From Lysobacter sp. (lineage in GTDB: Bacteria; Pseudomonadota; Gammaproteobacteria; Xanthomonadales; Xanthomonadaceae), in contig WYBC01000025.1 in assembly GCA_011526085.1 (NCBI GenBank), forward strand, positions 1 to 64,000: DNA of 64,000 bases, read 5' to 3'. The number at the start of each line of letters is the position of its first letter. Within the stretch, counting starts at the first letter, position 1. This document shows, one piece after another, positions 52,869-62,535 of this stretch. Under the pieces are notes generated by a model. The model did no database searches. It saw only the letters and a list, made by a program, of their open reading frames with translations, and had not been told where the DNA came from. The position numbers were made by a program, and so were the translations under genes.

Positions 52869-55136
52869 GTGTCGGATTCGGTGGAACTGCAGCTCTTCGC
52901 CTCGCTGGCACTGGCCGGCGTGCTGGGCGCGGTGTTGTTGTTCGTCTGGAGCCGCCGCGTGCGCGGCGACAAACGCCATACCGCCCAACTGCGCGAACGC
53001 GAGGATCGGCTCAAGCTGGCGCTGTGGGCCTCCTCCGAGCAGTACTGGGACTACGATCTGAAAACCCGGCACATGCGCCGCATCTGGGTGGACTCGCGCA
53101 GCAATCGGTCCGACCTGCAGGTGATGTCGACGACCGAAAGCGACCATCGCATCCACCCCGACGACCTGCCGCAGGTCGAAGCCAAGCTCCGCGCCCATCT
53201 TCGCGGCGAGGCGGAAATGTTCATCTCCGAACACCGCATCCTCGATCCGCGCGGCGAGTGGCTGTGGGTGCGCGCGCGCGGCCGCGCGGTGGAGAACGGG
53301 GTCGACGGCAAGGTCCGGCGCATCGCCGGGACCGCCCGCGACATCACCCAGGTCCGCCAGGCCGAACGCGAGCGCCGGATCGCCATCGCGGTGCTGCGCA
53401 GCATGAACGAAGCGGTCGCGGTGCTCGATCGCGATTTCAACTTCATCTCGATCAATCCCGCCTTCACCCGCACCACCGGCTACAGCGAGCGGGAGGTCAT
53501 CGGCCAGAGCGCCAGCCTGCTGGACAGCACCCAGCACGATGTCGCCTTCTACAACCGCGTCCGCCAGAAGCTGGTGACCGAAAGCCACTGGGCCGGCGAG
53601 ATGTGGCAGCGGCGCAAGAACGGCCAGGAATTCCTCTGCTCGATCGAATCCAGCGCCACCGAGGGCATCTACGGCGAACACCGGCTGTACATCGCCGTCA
53701 TCACCGACATCACCCAGCAGAAGCGCGCCGAGCAGGAGCTGCGCTATCTCGCCAATTTCGACACGCTGACCAATCTGCCGAACCGGGCGATGCTGTCGGA
53801 GCGGTTGTCGCGGGCGATCGTGCGGGCGCGCCGGCAGAACCACCGGATCGCGGTGCTGTTCCTCGATCTCGACCGCTTCAAGGACATCAACGACTCGCTG
53901 GGCCACACCGCCGGCGACCGCATCCTGCGCGCGGCGGCGATGCGCCTGCAGGAAACCGTCGGCGAACACCAGACCGTCGCCCGCCTCGGCGGCGACGAGT
54001 TCACCGTGGTCCTGGAGAATCTCGATCAGCCGGCCGACGCCGACAAGATCGCGCGCGAGATCATCATGGCCTTCGAGGCGCCGCTGGTGCTGGACGACCG
54101 CCAGGAAGTGGTGATCTCGCCCTCGATCGGCATCAGCCTGTATCCCGACCACGGCCAGGTGCCGACCGAACTGCTGAAACAGGCCGACACCGCGATGTAC
54201 CAGGCCAAGGCCGCCGGACGCCGCACCTTCGTGCGCTACGACGACAGCATGGAGATCGCCAACCGCCGGCGCGCGCAGCTCTCCAGCGCGCTGCACAAGG
54301 TGCTGGACCGCGGCGAACTGCGGCTGGTGTTCCAGCCGCGGCTGTCGCTGACCACCCGCCGCATCACCGGCGTGGAGGCGCTGCTGCGCTGGACCAGCGA
54401 GGAGTACGGCGAAATCCCGCCGATCCAGTTCATCCCGCTGGCCGAGGAAAGCGGGCTGATCCTGGACATCGGCGAATGGGTGCTGCTCGACGCCTGCCGC
54501 ACCCTGCAGCGCTGGCACCAGGCCGGGATGACCGACCTCACCGTAGCCGTGAACGTGTCCGTGCTGCAGCTGCTGCGCGGCGATTTCTCCGAGAGCGTGC
54601 GCAAGGTCCTGGCCGAAACCGGGCTGCCGCCGCATGCGCTGGAGCTGGAGCTCACCGAAAGCGTGCTGATGGCCAACGCCGAACAGACCGCCGCCAAGCT
54701 GCAGGCGCTGCGCGAGATGGGCGTCTCCCTGGCGATCGACGACTTCGGCACCGGCTATTCGTCGCTGGCCTACCTCAAGCGCCTGCCGATCACCACGCTG
54801 AAGATCGACAAGACCTTCATCACCGACCTGAACCGGGACCCGGACGACACCGCGATCACCACCACCGTGATCACCATGGCCCACTCGCTGGGCCTGACCG
54901 TGGTCGCCGAAGGCGTGGAAAGCGAAACCCAGTTGCGGTTCCTCGACCATTTCCGCTGCGACGAGATCCAGGGCCACTGGCTGTCGCGGCCGGTCGATCC
55001 CGAAAGCTGCCTGCGGTTCATCCGCGAGTGGAGCCCGGCCGCCATCGGTCACGGCATGATCGGCCGCGGCGCCACCGGCGGCATGCCCGACGCCCAGGCG
55101 CGGACGCCGGCGCCCGCCCGCGACGACCGCGCTTGA
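52869..55136 (+). CDS. Membrane PAS-GGDEF-EAL cyclic-di-GMP protein
   Basis: 755 aa, starting at GTG 52869. One membrane helix (about 9-26), two PAS domains (about 45-165 and 170-300, the first with RILDPRGEWLWVRARGR PAC-type motif), GGDEF (intact at about 374) and EAL (EALLRW at ~503, ELELTES, IDDFGTGYSS, TLKIDKTF, AEGVES). Both catalytic sets look complete, so dual function or switch behaviour is possible. It begins in the divergent region after the UPF0149 gene; no partner operon is evident. Confidence 0.9.
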   Translation: MSDSVELQLFASLALAGVLGAVLLFVWSRRVRGDKRHTAQLREREDRLKLALWASSEQYWDYDLKTRHMRRIWVDSRSNRSDLQVMSTTESDHRIHPDDLPQVEAKLRAHLRGEAEMFISEHRILDPRGEWLWVRARGRAVENGVDGKVRRIAGTARDITQVRQAERERRIAIAVLRSMNEAVAVLDRDFNFISINPAFTRTTGYSEREVIGQSASLLDSTQHDVAFYNRVRQKLVTESHWAGEMWQRRKNGQEFLCSIESSATEGIYGEHRLYIAVITDITQQKRAEQELRYLANFDTLTNLPNRAMLSERLSRAIVRARRQNHRIAVLFLDLDRFKDINDSLGHTAGDRILRAAAMRLQETVGEHQTVARLGGDEFTVVLENLDQPADADKIAREIIMAFEAPLVLDDRQEVVISPSIGISLYPDHGQVPTELLKQADTAMYQAKAAGRRTFVRYDDSMEIANRRRAQLSSALHKVLDRGELRLVFQPRLSLTTRRITGVEALLRWTSEEYGEIPPIQFIPLAEESGLILDIGEWVLLDACRTLQRWHQAGMTDLTVAVNVSVLQLLRGDFSESVRKVLAETGLPPHALELELTESVLMANAEQTAAKLQALREMGVSLAIDDFGTGYSSLAYLKRLPITTLKIDKTFITDLNRDPDDTAITTTVITMAHSLGLTVVAEGVESETQLRFLDHFRCDEIQGHWLSRPVDPESCLRFIREWSPAAIGHGMIGRGATGGMPDAQARTPAPARDDRA

Positions 55137-55168
55137 CCCCCGACAGACGCCTGCCTATCGTGCCCGAC

Positions 55169-55390
55169 ATGGATCCCGCCGATACCCTCGCCGAACTGCG
55201 CGCCCTGGCCGCCAAGGTCGATGCCCTCGCCCAGCGCGTGCAGCGCCTCGGCGAGGAGAACCGCAGCCTGCGCCTGCAGCAGGAACAACTGGCCAACGAC
55301 CGGTCGCAGTTGCTGGCGAAGAACGAACAGGCGCGATCGCGCGTGGAGGCGATGATCGCCCGCCTGAAGTCGCTGGAACAGCACACGTGA
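55169..55390 (+). CDS. Small coiled-coil protein (TIGR02449/ZapB-like)
   Basis: 73 aa, almost entirely heptad-patterned coiled coil (LAALRALAAKVDALAQRVQRLGEENRSLRLQQ). The match is to the TIGR02449 family that lies upstream of zapA in many gammaproteobacteria, often labelled ZapB-like. It ends 10 bp before zapA. A cell-division role is inferred from this position. Confidence 0.83.
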   Translation: MDPADTLAELRALAAKVDALAQRVQRLGEENRSLRLQQEQLANDRSQLLAKNEQARSRVEAMIARLKSLEQHT

Positions 55391-55400
55391 GCCGTCGTCC

Positions 55401-55691
55401 ATGAGCGAAGCGGTCAACATCCGCATTCTCGACCGCGAATACACCGTCGGGGTCGATCCCGACGAGCGCGAGAGCCTGCTCGCGGCCGCGCGCCTGCTCG
55501 AAACGAAGATGCGCGAAGTGCGCGGCAGCAACCGCATGGCCGCGGTCGATCGCGTCGCCGTGCTCGCCGCGCTGAATCTCGCGCACGAACTCGAACAACT
55601 GCGCAACGAACAGCGCTCGCGCGATCGCGAACTGACGCGCACGCTCGCCGAACTGAACCGCAAACTCGACGCGCTGCCGTCCTCGGACTGA
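55401..55691 (+). CDS. zapA: Cell division protein ZapA
   Basis: 96 aa. The N-terminal ZapA domain (VNIRILDREYTVGVDPDERESLLAAARLLETKMREVR) and a C-terminal coiled coil match FtsZ-ring stabiliser ZapA. The gene order of zapB-like, zapA, 6S RNA and 5-formyl-THF ligase is conserved in gammaproteobacteria. Confidence 0.92.
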   Translation: MSEAVNIRILDREYTVGVDPDERESLLAAARLLETKMREVRGSNRMAAVDRVAVLAALNLAHELEQLRNEQRSRDRELTRTLAELNRKLDALPSSD

Positions 55692-55831
55692 ACCGCATCG
55701 CGCCACGCGGCGCATGCCCCCGCATCAGGATGGACACGCCTCGCCGCATGGCGGATGCGGATGCAAACGCATGCGAGATGCATCGCCGCGCGAGCATCGC
55801 GCACGCTGAACGGAACATCGACCGATGGCGC

Positions 55832-55859
55832 TTGCACTGCGGCGTCGTGCGCCTATACT
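55832..55859 (+). promoter_or_regulatory. Sigma-70-type promoter for 6S RNA
   Basis: -35 TTGCAC (55832-55837) and -10 TATACT (55854-55859) with 16 bp spacing. Start expected near 55866, exactly where the closing stem of 6S RNA begins. Confidence 0.8.
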
Positions 55860-55865
55860 TCGCCT

Positions 55866-56053
55866 GCGTCCTCTGCCCTGGTCGACAGCGTGCCAAACAT
55901 TCACCTTGGCCCTTAAATACGACCACGGGAATGCAACGGAATCCGGGAGTGCATGTCCGCCTTGCTGCGGGAAGCCCGATGGAGCCAGAGCGTTCCCACT
56001 TGAACCCCGGGTTCAAGGTCGTTTAGCACGCATCGTCATGGCGGAGGATGCAT
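55866..56053 (+). ncRNA. ssrS: 6S RNA (SsrS)
   Basis: A ~188-nt transcript between zapA and fau, the position of ssrS in gammaproteobacteria. The 5' end GCGTCCTCTGCC (55866-55877) pairs with the 3' end GGCGGAGGATGC (56040-56051) as the closing stem. CTTGAACCCCGGGTTCAAG (55999-56017) matches the well-known E. coli 6S motif CCTTGAACC...GGTTCAAGG. A run of seven T at 56053-56059 follows. It binds housekeeping RNA polymerase in stationary phase. Confidence 0.9.
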
Positions 56054-56065
56054 TTTTTTCGCGAG

Positions 56066-56091
56066 ACCCGCGCTCACCGGCGCGGGTTTTT
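56066..56091 (+). terminator. Terminator downstream of 6S RNA
   Basis: ACCCGCGC (56066-56073) pairs with GCGCGGGT (56080-56087) followed by TTTT. It lies 7 bp past the 6S poly-T, so the 6S unit has two stop signals before fau. Confidence 0.75.
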
Positions 56092-56222
56092 GCGTTTCGC
56101 GTCATGCCATCTCCGCTTCGCGACCCGTGCGGCGAAGATCGCGGCCCGCGTTTTCTGGAACCGCTGCCGCGCATGCCGCACAATGTGCGCCCGATCCGTA
56201 TTCCTCCCCACGCGGCGCACCG

Positions 56223-56819
56223 ATGACCGAAGCCACCGCCACGGCGCGCGACGCGCTGCGCCGCGAACTGCGCGAGCGCCGCCGACAGTTGCCGCCCGCG
56301 ACCCGCATCGCCGGCGCCGAAGCCCTCGCCGCGCGCCTGTCGGCGCTGCCGTTCGCGCCCACCACCGGCCATGTCGCCGGCTACTGGGCGATGGACGGCG
56401 AGATCGCGCTCCACGTCTGGCAATTGCGGCTGCCGCCCGAGGTGCGCTACTGCCTGCCGGTGCTGGGCGACGACGGCGTGCTCCGGTTCGCGCCATGGGG
56501 GCCGGGCGAAGACCTAGTCGCCAACCGCTACGGCATTCCCGAGCCCGCATCCGCCGAACCGTTGCCGGCCGCGGCCATGGCCCTGATCGTGACCCCGCTG
56601 GTCGGGTTCGACCCCGCCGGGCACCGGCTGGGCATGGGCGGCGGCTGGTACGATCGCACCCTCGCCTTCCGCCGCGACCTCGCGGCGCCGCCCTGGCTGG
56701 TCGGCGCGGGCTTCTCGGTCCAGCGCTGCGACGCGCTGCCGGCCGAAGCCTGGGATGTGCCGCTGGACGCGGTCTGCACCGAAACCGACACGTTCACACC
56801 GAGCCGCCACGCCGCATGA
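56223..56819 (+). CDS. fau: 5-formyltetrahydrofolate cyclo-ligase
   Basis: 198 aa. The MTHFS/YgfA family pattern is clear: basic N-terminal helix, RAGAEALA, and the ATP-binding [17 protein letters not shown] loop. It converts 5-formyl-THF to 5,10-methenyl-THF. Position behind 6S RNA matches ygfA/fau in other genera. ATGA overlap with the EVE-domain gene. Confidence 0.93.
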   Translation: MTEATATARDALRRELRERRRQLPPATRIAGAEALAARLSALPFAPTTGHVAGYWAMDGEIALHVWQLRLPPEVRYCLPVLGDDGVLRFAPWGPGEDLVANRYGIPEPASAEPLPAAAMALIVTPLVGFDPAGHRLGMGGGWYDRTLAFRRDLAAPPWLVGAGFSVQRCDALPAEAWDVPLDAVCTETDTFTPSRHAA

Positions 56820-57283
56820 GCACCCGCACCCGCTACTGGCTGATGAAGTCCGAACCCGAGGACTTCTCGATCGACGATCTCGCCCGCGTGAAGGTCGAAC
56901 CCTGGACCGGCGTGCGCAACTACCAGGCGCGCAATTTCATGCGCGCGATGCAGCTCGGCGACGGCGTGCTGTTCTATCACTCCAACGCCGAGGTGCCCGG
57001 CGTCTACGGCCTCGCCGAAGTCGCCAGCGCGGCCTACCCCGATCCGTCCCAGTTCGACCGCAAGTCGAAATACTTCGACGAGAAGTCGACCCGCGAACAG
57101 CCGCGCTGGGATCTGGTGGACGTGCGCTACGTGCGCAAGCTCAAGCGCGCGATCACGCTCGACGACATCCGCGGGCAGGCCGAAAAGCTCGGCGAGGATT
57201 TCGCGCTGATCCGCAAGGGCAACCGCCTCTCCGTGCTGCCGGTCACCGCCGCGCAGTGGAAAACCATCCTGTCCCTCGAGTGA
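56816..57283 (+). CDS. EVE-domain protein
   Basis: 155 aa, an EVE domain throughout: [51 protein letters not shown], and [19 protein letters not shown] near the end. EVE domains bind modified bases in RNA or DNA; this stand-alone type is widespread in proteobacteria with an unproven target. Translationally coupled to fau. Confidence 0.92.
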   Translation: MSTRTRYWLMKSEPEDFSIDDLARVKVEPWTGVRNYQARNFMRAMQLGDGVLFYHSNAEVPGVYGLAEVASAAYPDPSQFDRKSKYFDEKSTREQPRWDLVDVRYVRKLKRAITLDDIRGQAEKLGEDFALIRKGNRLSVLPVTAAQWKTILSLE

Positions 57284-57291
57284 TTCCCGCC

Positions 57292-57939
57292 ATGTCCGAA
57301 GCGAAGCGCCTCGCCGCCGAAAAAGCCCTCGAATACGTCGAAGACGGCATGATCGTCGGCGTCGGCACCGGCTCCACCGTCGCCTACTTCATCGACGGCC
57401 TGGCCCGCTTCAAGCACCGCATCCAGGGCGCGGTGTCCAGCTCCGACCAGAGCACCGCGCGCCTGCGCGGCCACGGCATCGACGTGCTCGACCTCAACGC
57501 CACCGGCCCGCTGGCGCTGTACGTGGACGGCGCCGACGAATGCGATCCGCACAAGCGCCTGATCAAGGGCGGCGGCGCCGCGCTCACCCGCGAGAAGATC
57601 ATCGCCGAAGCCAGCGCGAAGTTCGTCTGCATCGTCGACCCGAGCAAGCAGGTCGGCGTGCTCGGCCGTTTTCCGCTGCCGGTGGAAGTCGTGCCGATGG
57701 CGCGCAGTCTGGTCGCGCGCGAGATCGTCCGCCTCACCGCCGGCCAGCCGGTCTGGCGCGACGGCGTGGTCACCGACAACGGCAACTGGATCCTCGACGT
57801 GCACGGCCTCGCCATCGTCGACCCGGTGGGCATGGAGCGCGATCTGAACCAGATCCCCGGCGTGGTCAGCGTCGGACTGTTCGCCCGTCGCCCGGCCGAC
57901 GTGGTGATCGTCGGCGGCGAGCCGCCGGTGGTGCTGTAA
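57292..57939 (+). CDS. rpiA: Ribose-5-phosphate isomerase A
   Basis: 215 aa. [16 protein letters not shown], the SSSDQST loop, and [25 protein letters not shown] with catalytic Glu/Asp residues are all as in RpiA. It interconverts ribose-5- and ribulose-5-phosphate in the pentose phosphate pathway. Start 8 bp after the EVE gene. The short gap (35 bp) to the next gene, which is convergent, leaves no room for a strong terminator. Confidence 0.96.
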   Translation: MSEAKRLAAEKALEYVEDGMIVGVGTGSTVAYFIDGLARFKHRIQGAVSSSDQSTARLRGHGIDVLDLNATGPLALYVDGADECDPHKRLIKGGGAALTREKIIAEASAKFVCIVDPSKQVGVLGRFPLPVEVVPMARSLVAREIVRLTAGQPVWRDGVVTDNGNWILDVHGLAIVDPVGMERDLNQIPGVVSVGLFARRPADVVIVGGEPPVVL

Positions 57940-57974
57940 CCCCGCAGTCCATCGCGGTCAGCAGACCAGCGCGG

Positions 57975-58682
57975 TCACCGGATGTTGCCGATCGCGTTCT
58001 TCGCGGTGTCATGCCTCACCTTCAGCACGCCACCCTCCACGCTGAAGACCATGTCGATGCGGACCCGCGGCGGCGCGACCGTGCGGACCTGGGTTTTCAG
58101 CGTGTCCTTCAGGCCACTGGTCGCCTTCTCCACCACCAGGGTCAGCACGTACTCGCCGTCGACCAGCGGCTCGGTGACGTCGATGTTGCCGGCATCGCGG
58201 CGACGGCTGGCGAGCGGCGCGGGGGCGGCCTGACGTCCGGTCGCGGCGTAGGAGGCCGCGGCCGCACCGCTTCCGGCGCTGCGTGTGCCGACCGAGGACA
58301 CGGCGGCCGAGACGATGCCCGCACCGGGAACCGCGCTGCCCGGCATCGAAGCGGTGGCCTGCCCCTTCGCCTGCGGCGTCAGCGTCATGTCATCGAGATT
58401 CGCCCGATAACCGCTGCCGTCCGGCAGCGCCACCGCGCAGATCGTGCCGCTGCAGACCACCGTCAGACTGGCGCCCTGGGCCACGGCGCTGCCGGCGGCG
58501 TGCAGCCCGGCGTTGACCTTCTCGCCGAAGGTGGCGCTCTGGGTCGGCTTCGATACCGTGACGTTCATGGAAATGCGGTTAGGCATTCCACCGTTGATTC
58601 CATTGACACCGCTCGCCGCGGCGACGCCCGCCGCCATCAGTTGCACCGTCAACACGACCGCAAGCACGCCTCTGGACCCCAT
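57975..58682 (-). CDS. Exported protein of unknown function
   Basis: 235 aa with a signal peptide (1-23, ending VAAA). The mature region has a cysteine pair (VVCSGTICAV, about 77-83), a low-complexity Ala/Ser region (about 120-155) and a C-terminal beta-rich part ending VEGGVLKVRHDTAKNAIGN. GAGGGGAC ahead of ATG 58682 is a good ribosome site. I do not recognise the family. Upstream lies the divergent polymerase gene, with ~237 bp between for promoters. Confidence 0.6.
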   Translation of the reverse strand: MGSRGVLAVVLTVQLMAAGVAAASGVNGINGGMPNRISMNVTVSKPTQSATFGEKVNAGLHAAGSAVAQGASLTVVCSGTICAVALPDGSGYRANLDDMTLTPQAKGQATASMPGSAVPGAGIVSAAVSSVGTRSAGSGAAAASYAATGRQAAPAPLASRRRDAGNIDVTEPLVDGEYVLTLVVEKATSGLKDTLKTQVRTVAPPRVRIDMVFSVEGGVLKVRHDTAKNAIGNIR

Positions 58683-58919
58683 GGCACGTCCCCTCTCGTG
58701 GATTCGGGCCGAGTATGGGCACATCCCTCCGCCGCACTCCAGCCGGCGGCGGCGGCGGCCCGGGCGCCGTTCATCCTCGGATCCGATCGCCGCCGCCGGA
58801 GGCCTGCGGTCGGTGCCATAATCGCCTTGCCCGATCCGGCGACCGGGCGCCGCATCACCCGCACGCGCCGTTGGGGCGGACGTGCCGCAGACCCCGCTTC
58901 GACTCTCTGCGACCCGCCC

Positions 58920-60281
58920 ATGACCCTGCGCTGCCTCTTCGTCGACTTCAATTCCTACTTCGCCTCGGTCGAACAGCAGGACGACCCGCGCCTGCGCGGC
59001 CGCCCCGTGGGCGTGGTGCCGGTGATGGCCGAGACCACCTGCTGCATCGCCGCCAGCTACGAGGCCAAGGCCTTCGGCGTGAAGACCGGCACGCCGGTGT
59101 GGGAAGCGCGGCAGAAGTGCCCGGGCATCCAGATCATCGAAGCGCGGCCGGCGCGCTACGTCGAAGTGCATCACCGGATGATGGACGCGATCCAGGACTG
59201 CATTCCGCACGGCAAGCCCGAGTCCATCGACGAAGTGCCGTGCTGGCTGATCGGTCGCGAACGCCGGCGCGACAACGCGGTCGCGATCGCGCGGAACATC
59301 AAGCGCAGCTTCCTCGACCGCGGCTTCGACGCCATCGGCTGTTCCATCGGCATCGCCCCGAACAAATTCCTGGCCAAGACCGCCTCCGACATGCAGAAGC
59401 CGGACGGGTTGACCGTGCTGGAACTGGCGGATCTGCCGCATCGGCTGCACGCGCTGGAATTGCGCGATTTCTGCGGCATCGGGCCGTCGATGGAGAAGCG
59501 CCTGCATCGCGCCGGCATCCGCACGGTCGAACAGCTCTGCGCCGCGAACCGCGAACATCTGCGCGCCGCCTGGGGCAGCATCGAGGGCGATCGCTATTGG
59601 CTGCAACTGCGCGGTTTCGAACTGCCGGAGCGGAAAACCGAGCGCGGCTCGGTCGGGCATTCCCACGTGCTCGGGCCGGAGCTGCGCAGCTACGAAGGTG
59701 CGCGATCGGTGCTGTTCAAACTGCTGGCGAAGGCCGCGATGCGCCTGCGCCGCGAGGAATTCCTCGCCGGCGGTCTCGCGATCCGCATCCGCTTCGTGGG
59801 CATGGACAAGCGCTTCGAACGCGATCTGTCGTTCGCCCCGATCGACGATACGCCCACCCTGCTCAGGCTGCTCGGCCGCGAGCTCGAAGCGCTGGAGCGC
59901 GCGCTCGCCAACGGCCGCTGGAAAGAGCGGCGGTATCCGCCGCTGTCGGTGTCGGTCACCCTGGTGGGCCTGGAGCCGCGCGGCAGCGTCAGCGGCGAAC
60001 TGATGACCGAACGCCGCCGCAGCCGCGACATGAGCGCCGTGCTCGACAAGATCAACCAGCGCTACGGCAACAACGCGCTCTACTTCGGCGCGATGCAGAA
60101 CGCGCTGTCGCAGCAGGCCGCGCCGATGCGCATCGCCTTCGGCCAGATTCCGGATACCGAAGCCGAGGAAGATGCGGGCAACGAGCTGTGGCTCAAGCGC
60201 GAACGCCAGTTCAAGGTCCTCGCCGAAACCGCACACCGCGAAGCCCGCGAAAAATCGCGCAAACCGCAGCCCGGCGCATAG
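58920..60281 (+). CDS. Y-family DNA polymerase (DinB-like)
   Basis: 453 aa. The catalytic sites are Asp9 in VDFNSYFASVEQ (with Tyr as steric gate) and Asp-Glu in ESIDEVP (about 104-106). Little-finger motifs follow (KFLAKTASDMQKPDGL, FCGIGPSMEKRLHRAGIRTVEQL). Translesion polymerase likely; the C-terminal 90 residues are an extended tail with a QIPDTEAEEDAGNE acidic stretch. It is not in an imuA-imuB operon here and is not paired with lexA. A LexA box was not identified upstream. Confidence 0.85.
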   Translation: MTLRCLFVDFNSYFASVEQQDDPRLRGRPVGVVPVMAETTCCIAASYEAKAFGVKTGTPVWEARQKCPGIQIIEARPARYVEVHHRMMDAIQDCIPHGKPESIDEVPCWLIGRERRRDNAVAIARNIKRSFLDRGFDAIGCSIGIAPNKFLAKTASDMQKPDGLTVLELADLPHRLHALELRDFCGIGPSMEKRLHRAGIRTVEQLCAANREHLRAAWGSIEGDRYWLQLRGFELPERKTERGSVGHSHVLGPELRSYEGARSVLFKLLAKAAMRLRREEFLAGGLAIRIRFVGMDKRFERDLSFAPIDDTPTLLRLLGRELEALERALANGRWKERRYPPLSVSVTLVGLEPRGSVSGELMTERRRSRDMSAVLDKINQRYGNNALYFGAMQNALSQQAAPMRIAFGQIPDTEAEEDAGNELWLKRERQFKVLAETAHREAREKSRKPQPGA

Positions 60282-60312
60282 GGCTACGGCTCGCGCCGCA
60301 TGGGCCGTGAGG

Positions 60313-62535
60313 TCAACCCAGCGTCAACTTCACCTCGTAGGTGCCGCCGCTGAAATCCACGCGTTCGGCAACGACGACCGCACCGCCATCGAGCGCCCTG
60401 ACGATCGGGCGCCCGCCGCCGCGATATTTCGCCGCGACCGGGAATTCGAGGCTGCCGAGATCGTCGACGAACGTATCTTCCTCGAAGAACTTCAGTTCCA
60501 GACGATCGACGAACGTCACCGGCGACGACAGCCACGGATCCAGCCAGCGGATATCGCCGGTATCGAAATTGCCGATCTCGCGGTTCGGAATGACCGCCAC
60601 GCTGACGCCATCGGCGAACAGTTCCAGGGCGATGTCGTCCGCGCCGGCGTCGAAGGGGCTGTCCGTTTCCTCGATGCACGACAACTTGATGCCGTCCGGC
60701 GGCGGCAGTCCGGCCAGCGGATTGAACTCGTCGGGGCCGGGCGCACGCTCGTATGCGGCCGGCATGTAGAGGATCGATACGTCCGAATCCCAGGACAGCG
60801 AGAAGTCGGAACCGGCAAAACCGCCACCCGGCTGACGTTGTACGACCACGAAATAATGGCCCGGCTTCAACTCGGCGGAGAGCGAGAACGCGCCGGTGCC
60901 GAAGGCGGTGTTGGCCGCGACATCGAGCACGTCGGGCGCGACCTCCTGCCCGACGATCAGGCGCATCGGCGCACCGCCGCTGCTGGATGCGCCGCTCAGC
61001 CGGATCCGCTGCGGCTTTCCGCTCGTCGTGGGCAGCACGTCGAACTCGAAGTAGCGCGCGTCCGCGATCGTTTCGCCATCGCCCAGACGGCATTCGTAGG
61101 CGCTGTTCGGCGCACCGACGCGGTGACTCGACGTTGCCTCCCTGCGCCGCACCAGCCCGATCGCATCGCGCAGGCTGGTGCCGAGATAGCGGCGGACGTT
61201 CAACGCGTAATCCGCCCTCGCATGGCGATCGGCCGACTGCATCTTCACGAAGATCGGCGCATCGGGCAGCAGGTACTTGACGCTGCGTTCGGCGCCGCGA
61301 TCCAGGGTCTGGTACACCGCCAGCGGCCGGCTGAGGTTGTCCTCGCCGTACAGTTCGAGATCGGCGCCGAAGGTCGCGAATTCGTAGGTGCCCGGCCTGA
61401 GCACGCAGAACCAGTCGATTTCGCCGTCGCGGAGCCGGTCGCTGGTGCCGAAGGTCGGCGACGTCTCGTCGCAGATCACAGGGATGCCGCGCGCGGCGCT
61501 GGTGCCCGGCCCGCGATGATCGGGCAGCATGTCGGCGACCACCGGCCAATGGTCGCTGATGAAGGGCGGGTTCTTCACCGGCACGCACAGCGCATGGTCG
61601 ATGAAGGCGTGCTGCAGCGTGCGATTGCCGGTGCCGGGCCGGGTGAGGAAGTAGTCGTAACGACGATCGCCGTTGGCGGTGGGCGCGGTGATGCCGGGGT
61701 CCTTCGGATGGACCAGCGTCGCGCTGGTCGCCTCCCACAGATGCGGACTCTGCTCGAACGCGATCGCATCCCAGTAATCCGTGGGGCCACTCATCGGCTG
61801 CGAAAACCGCGCTTTCCACTCGTTTCCGGCGTCGCCCGCATCCGGCAGCGTCATCGCGCCGTTCACGTTCACGTCGCCGCAGTGGACGAAATCGTATTCG
61901 CGATTGCCTTCGGAAATCAGCGGCTTCAGGTTGTCCCACGCTTCGGTGAATTGGGACAGCCGGACATCGGCGTACTCCTCGTCGTCCCTGGGACTGGCCT
62001 GCATGTGGGTGAGGCTGACCACGTACTTGTCGCCGCTGGGCAGCAGCAGCCGGACCGCCAACGCACCCTTTTCGGACGTGGCATCGTCGTCGGTGCGCTC
62101 CGAATAGGGCTTCCAGTTGAGGGCCGGCACCGTCGCCGCGGCATCGTCCGGGCTGGGCTGGGTGTCGAACGGAAACCGGCTGAACAGCATCAATCCGCTG
62201 TCCTGCGATTTGCCGAAGACTTCGAGCAGGCCCAGCGTGAGCGCCTGGAAGCCGATGGCGAGCGCGACGTAGCCTGCATTGTCGGTGGACGCCAGCGACG
62301 ACGCGAAGCCGCGGTCGCCGCCGATGCGCTCGACGTAATGCGGATATTTCGTCTTGAGCCCGGCGACGAATTTCTCGCGGGCGTCTTCGTCGAAGACCTC
62401 GTTCAGGCAGACGATATCGAAGTCGCGAGGCGAGGTGTCGATGCGCTTCGCGATCTCTTCGGCGCGCTGTTCATTGTCGACGTTGTCGAAGATCGGGCGG
62501 CATTGGACGTTGTAGGTGAGGACACGCAGGTGCAT
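60313..62535 (-). CDS. Large EEP-family phosphodiesterase (sphingomyelinase-like)
   Basis: 740 aa, no signal peptide visible. Residues about 1-345 are an EEP (endonuclease/exonuclease/phosphatase) domain with LTYNVQCRPIFDN, LNEVFDED (metal Glu), SLTHMQ, CGDVNVNG and SDHWPVV, closest to bacterial sphingomyelinase C patterns. The remaining ~400 residues are beta-rich and unlike any domain I know. Predicted to hydrolyse phosphodiesters, but whether it is a sphingomyelinase cannot be shown. Upstream is a 448-bp non-coding region. Confidence 0.75.
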   Translation of the reverse strand: MHLRVLTYNVQCRPIFDNVDNEQRAEEIAKRIDTSPRDFDIVCLNEVFDEDAREKFVAGLKTKYPHYVERIGGDRGFASSLASTDNAGYVALAIGFQALTLGLLEVFGKSQDSGLMLFSRFPFDTQPSPDDAAATVPALNWKPYSERTDDDATSEKGALAVRLLLPSGDKYVVSLTHMQASPRDDEEYADVRLSQFTEAWDNLKPLISEGNREYDFVHCGDVNVNGAMTLPDAGDAGNEWKARFSQPMSGPTDYWDAIAFEQSPHLWEATSATLVHPKDPGITAPTANGDRRYDYFLTRPGTGNRTLQHAFIDHALCVPVKNPPFISDHWPVVADMLPDHRGPGTSAARGIPVICDETSPTFGTSDRLRDGEIDWFCVLRPGTYEFATFGADLELYGEDNLSRPLAVYQTLDRGAERSVKYLLPDAPIFVKMQSADRHARADYALNVRRYLGTSLRDAIGLVRRREATSSHRVGAPNSAYECRLGDGETIADARYFEFDVLPTTSGKPQRIRLSGASSSGGAPMRLIVGQEVAPDVLDVAANTAFGTGAFSLSAELKPGHYFVVVQRQPGGGFAGSDFSLSWDSDVSILYMPAAYERAPGPDEFNPLAGLPPPDGIKLSCIEETDSPFDAGADDIALELFADGVSVAVIPNREIGNFDTGDIRWLDPWLSSPVTFVDRLELKFFEEDTFVDDLGSLEFPVAAKYRGGGRPIVRALDGGAVVVAERVDFSGGTYEVKLTLG

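Noticed and set aside
50798-55390. 1530-codon frame spanning pepP, UPF0149 and the PAS-GGDEF-EAL gene
   Set aside because: Opposite or shifted relative to recognised genes with intact motifs; no domain is encoded in this frame.
55730-56226. Short frames across the 6S RNA region
   Set aside because: The RNA is the better explanation: promoter, closing stem, conserved motif and terminator are all present.
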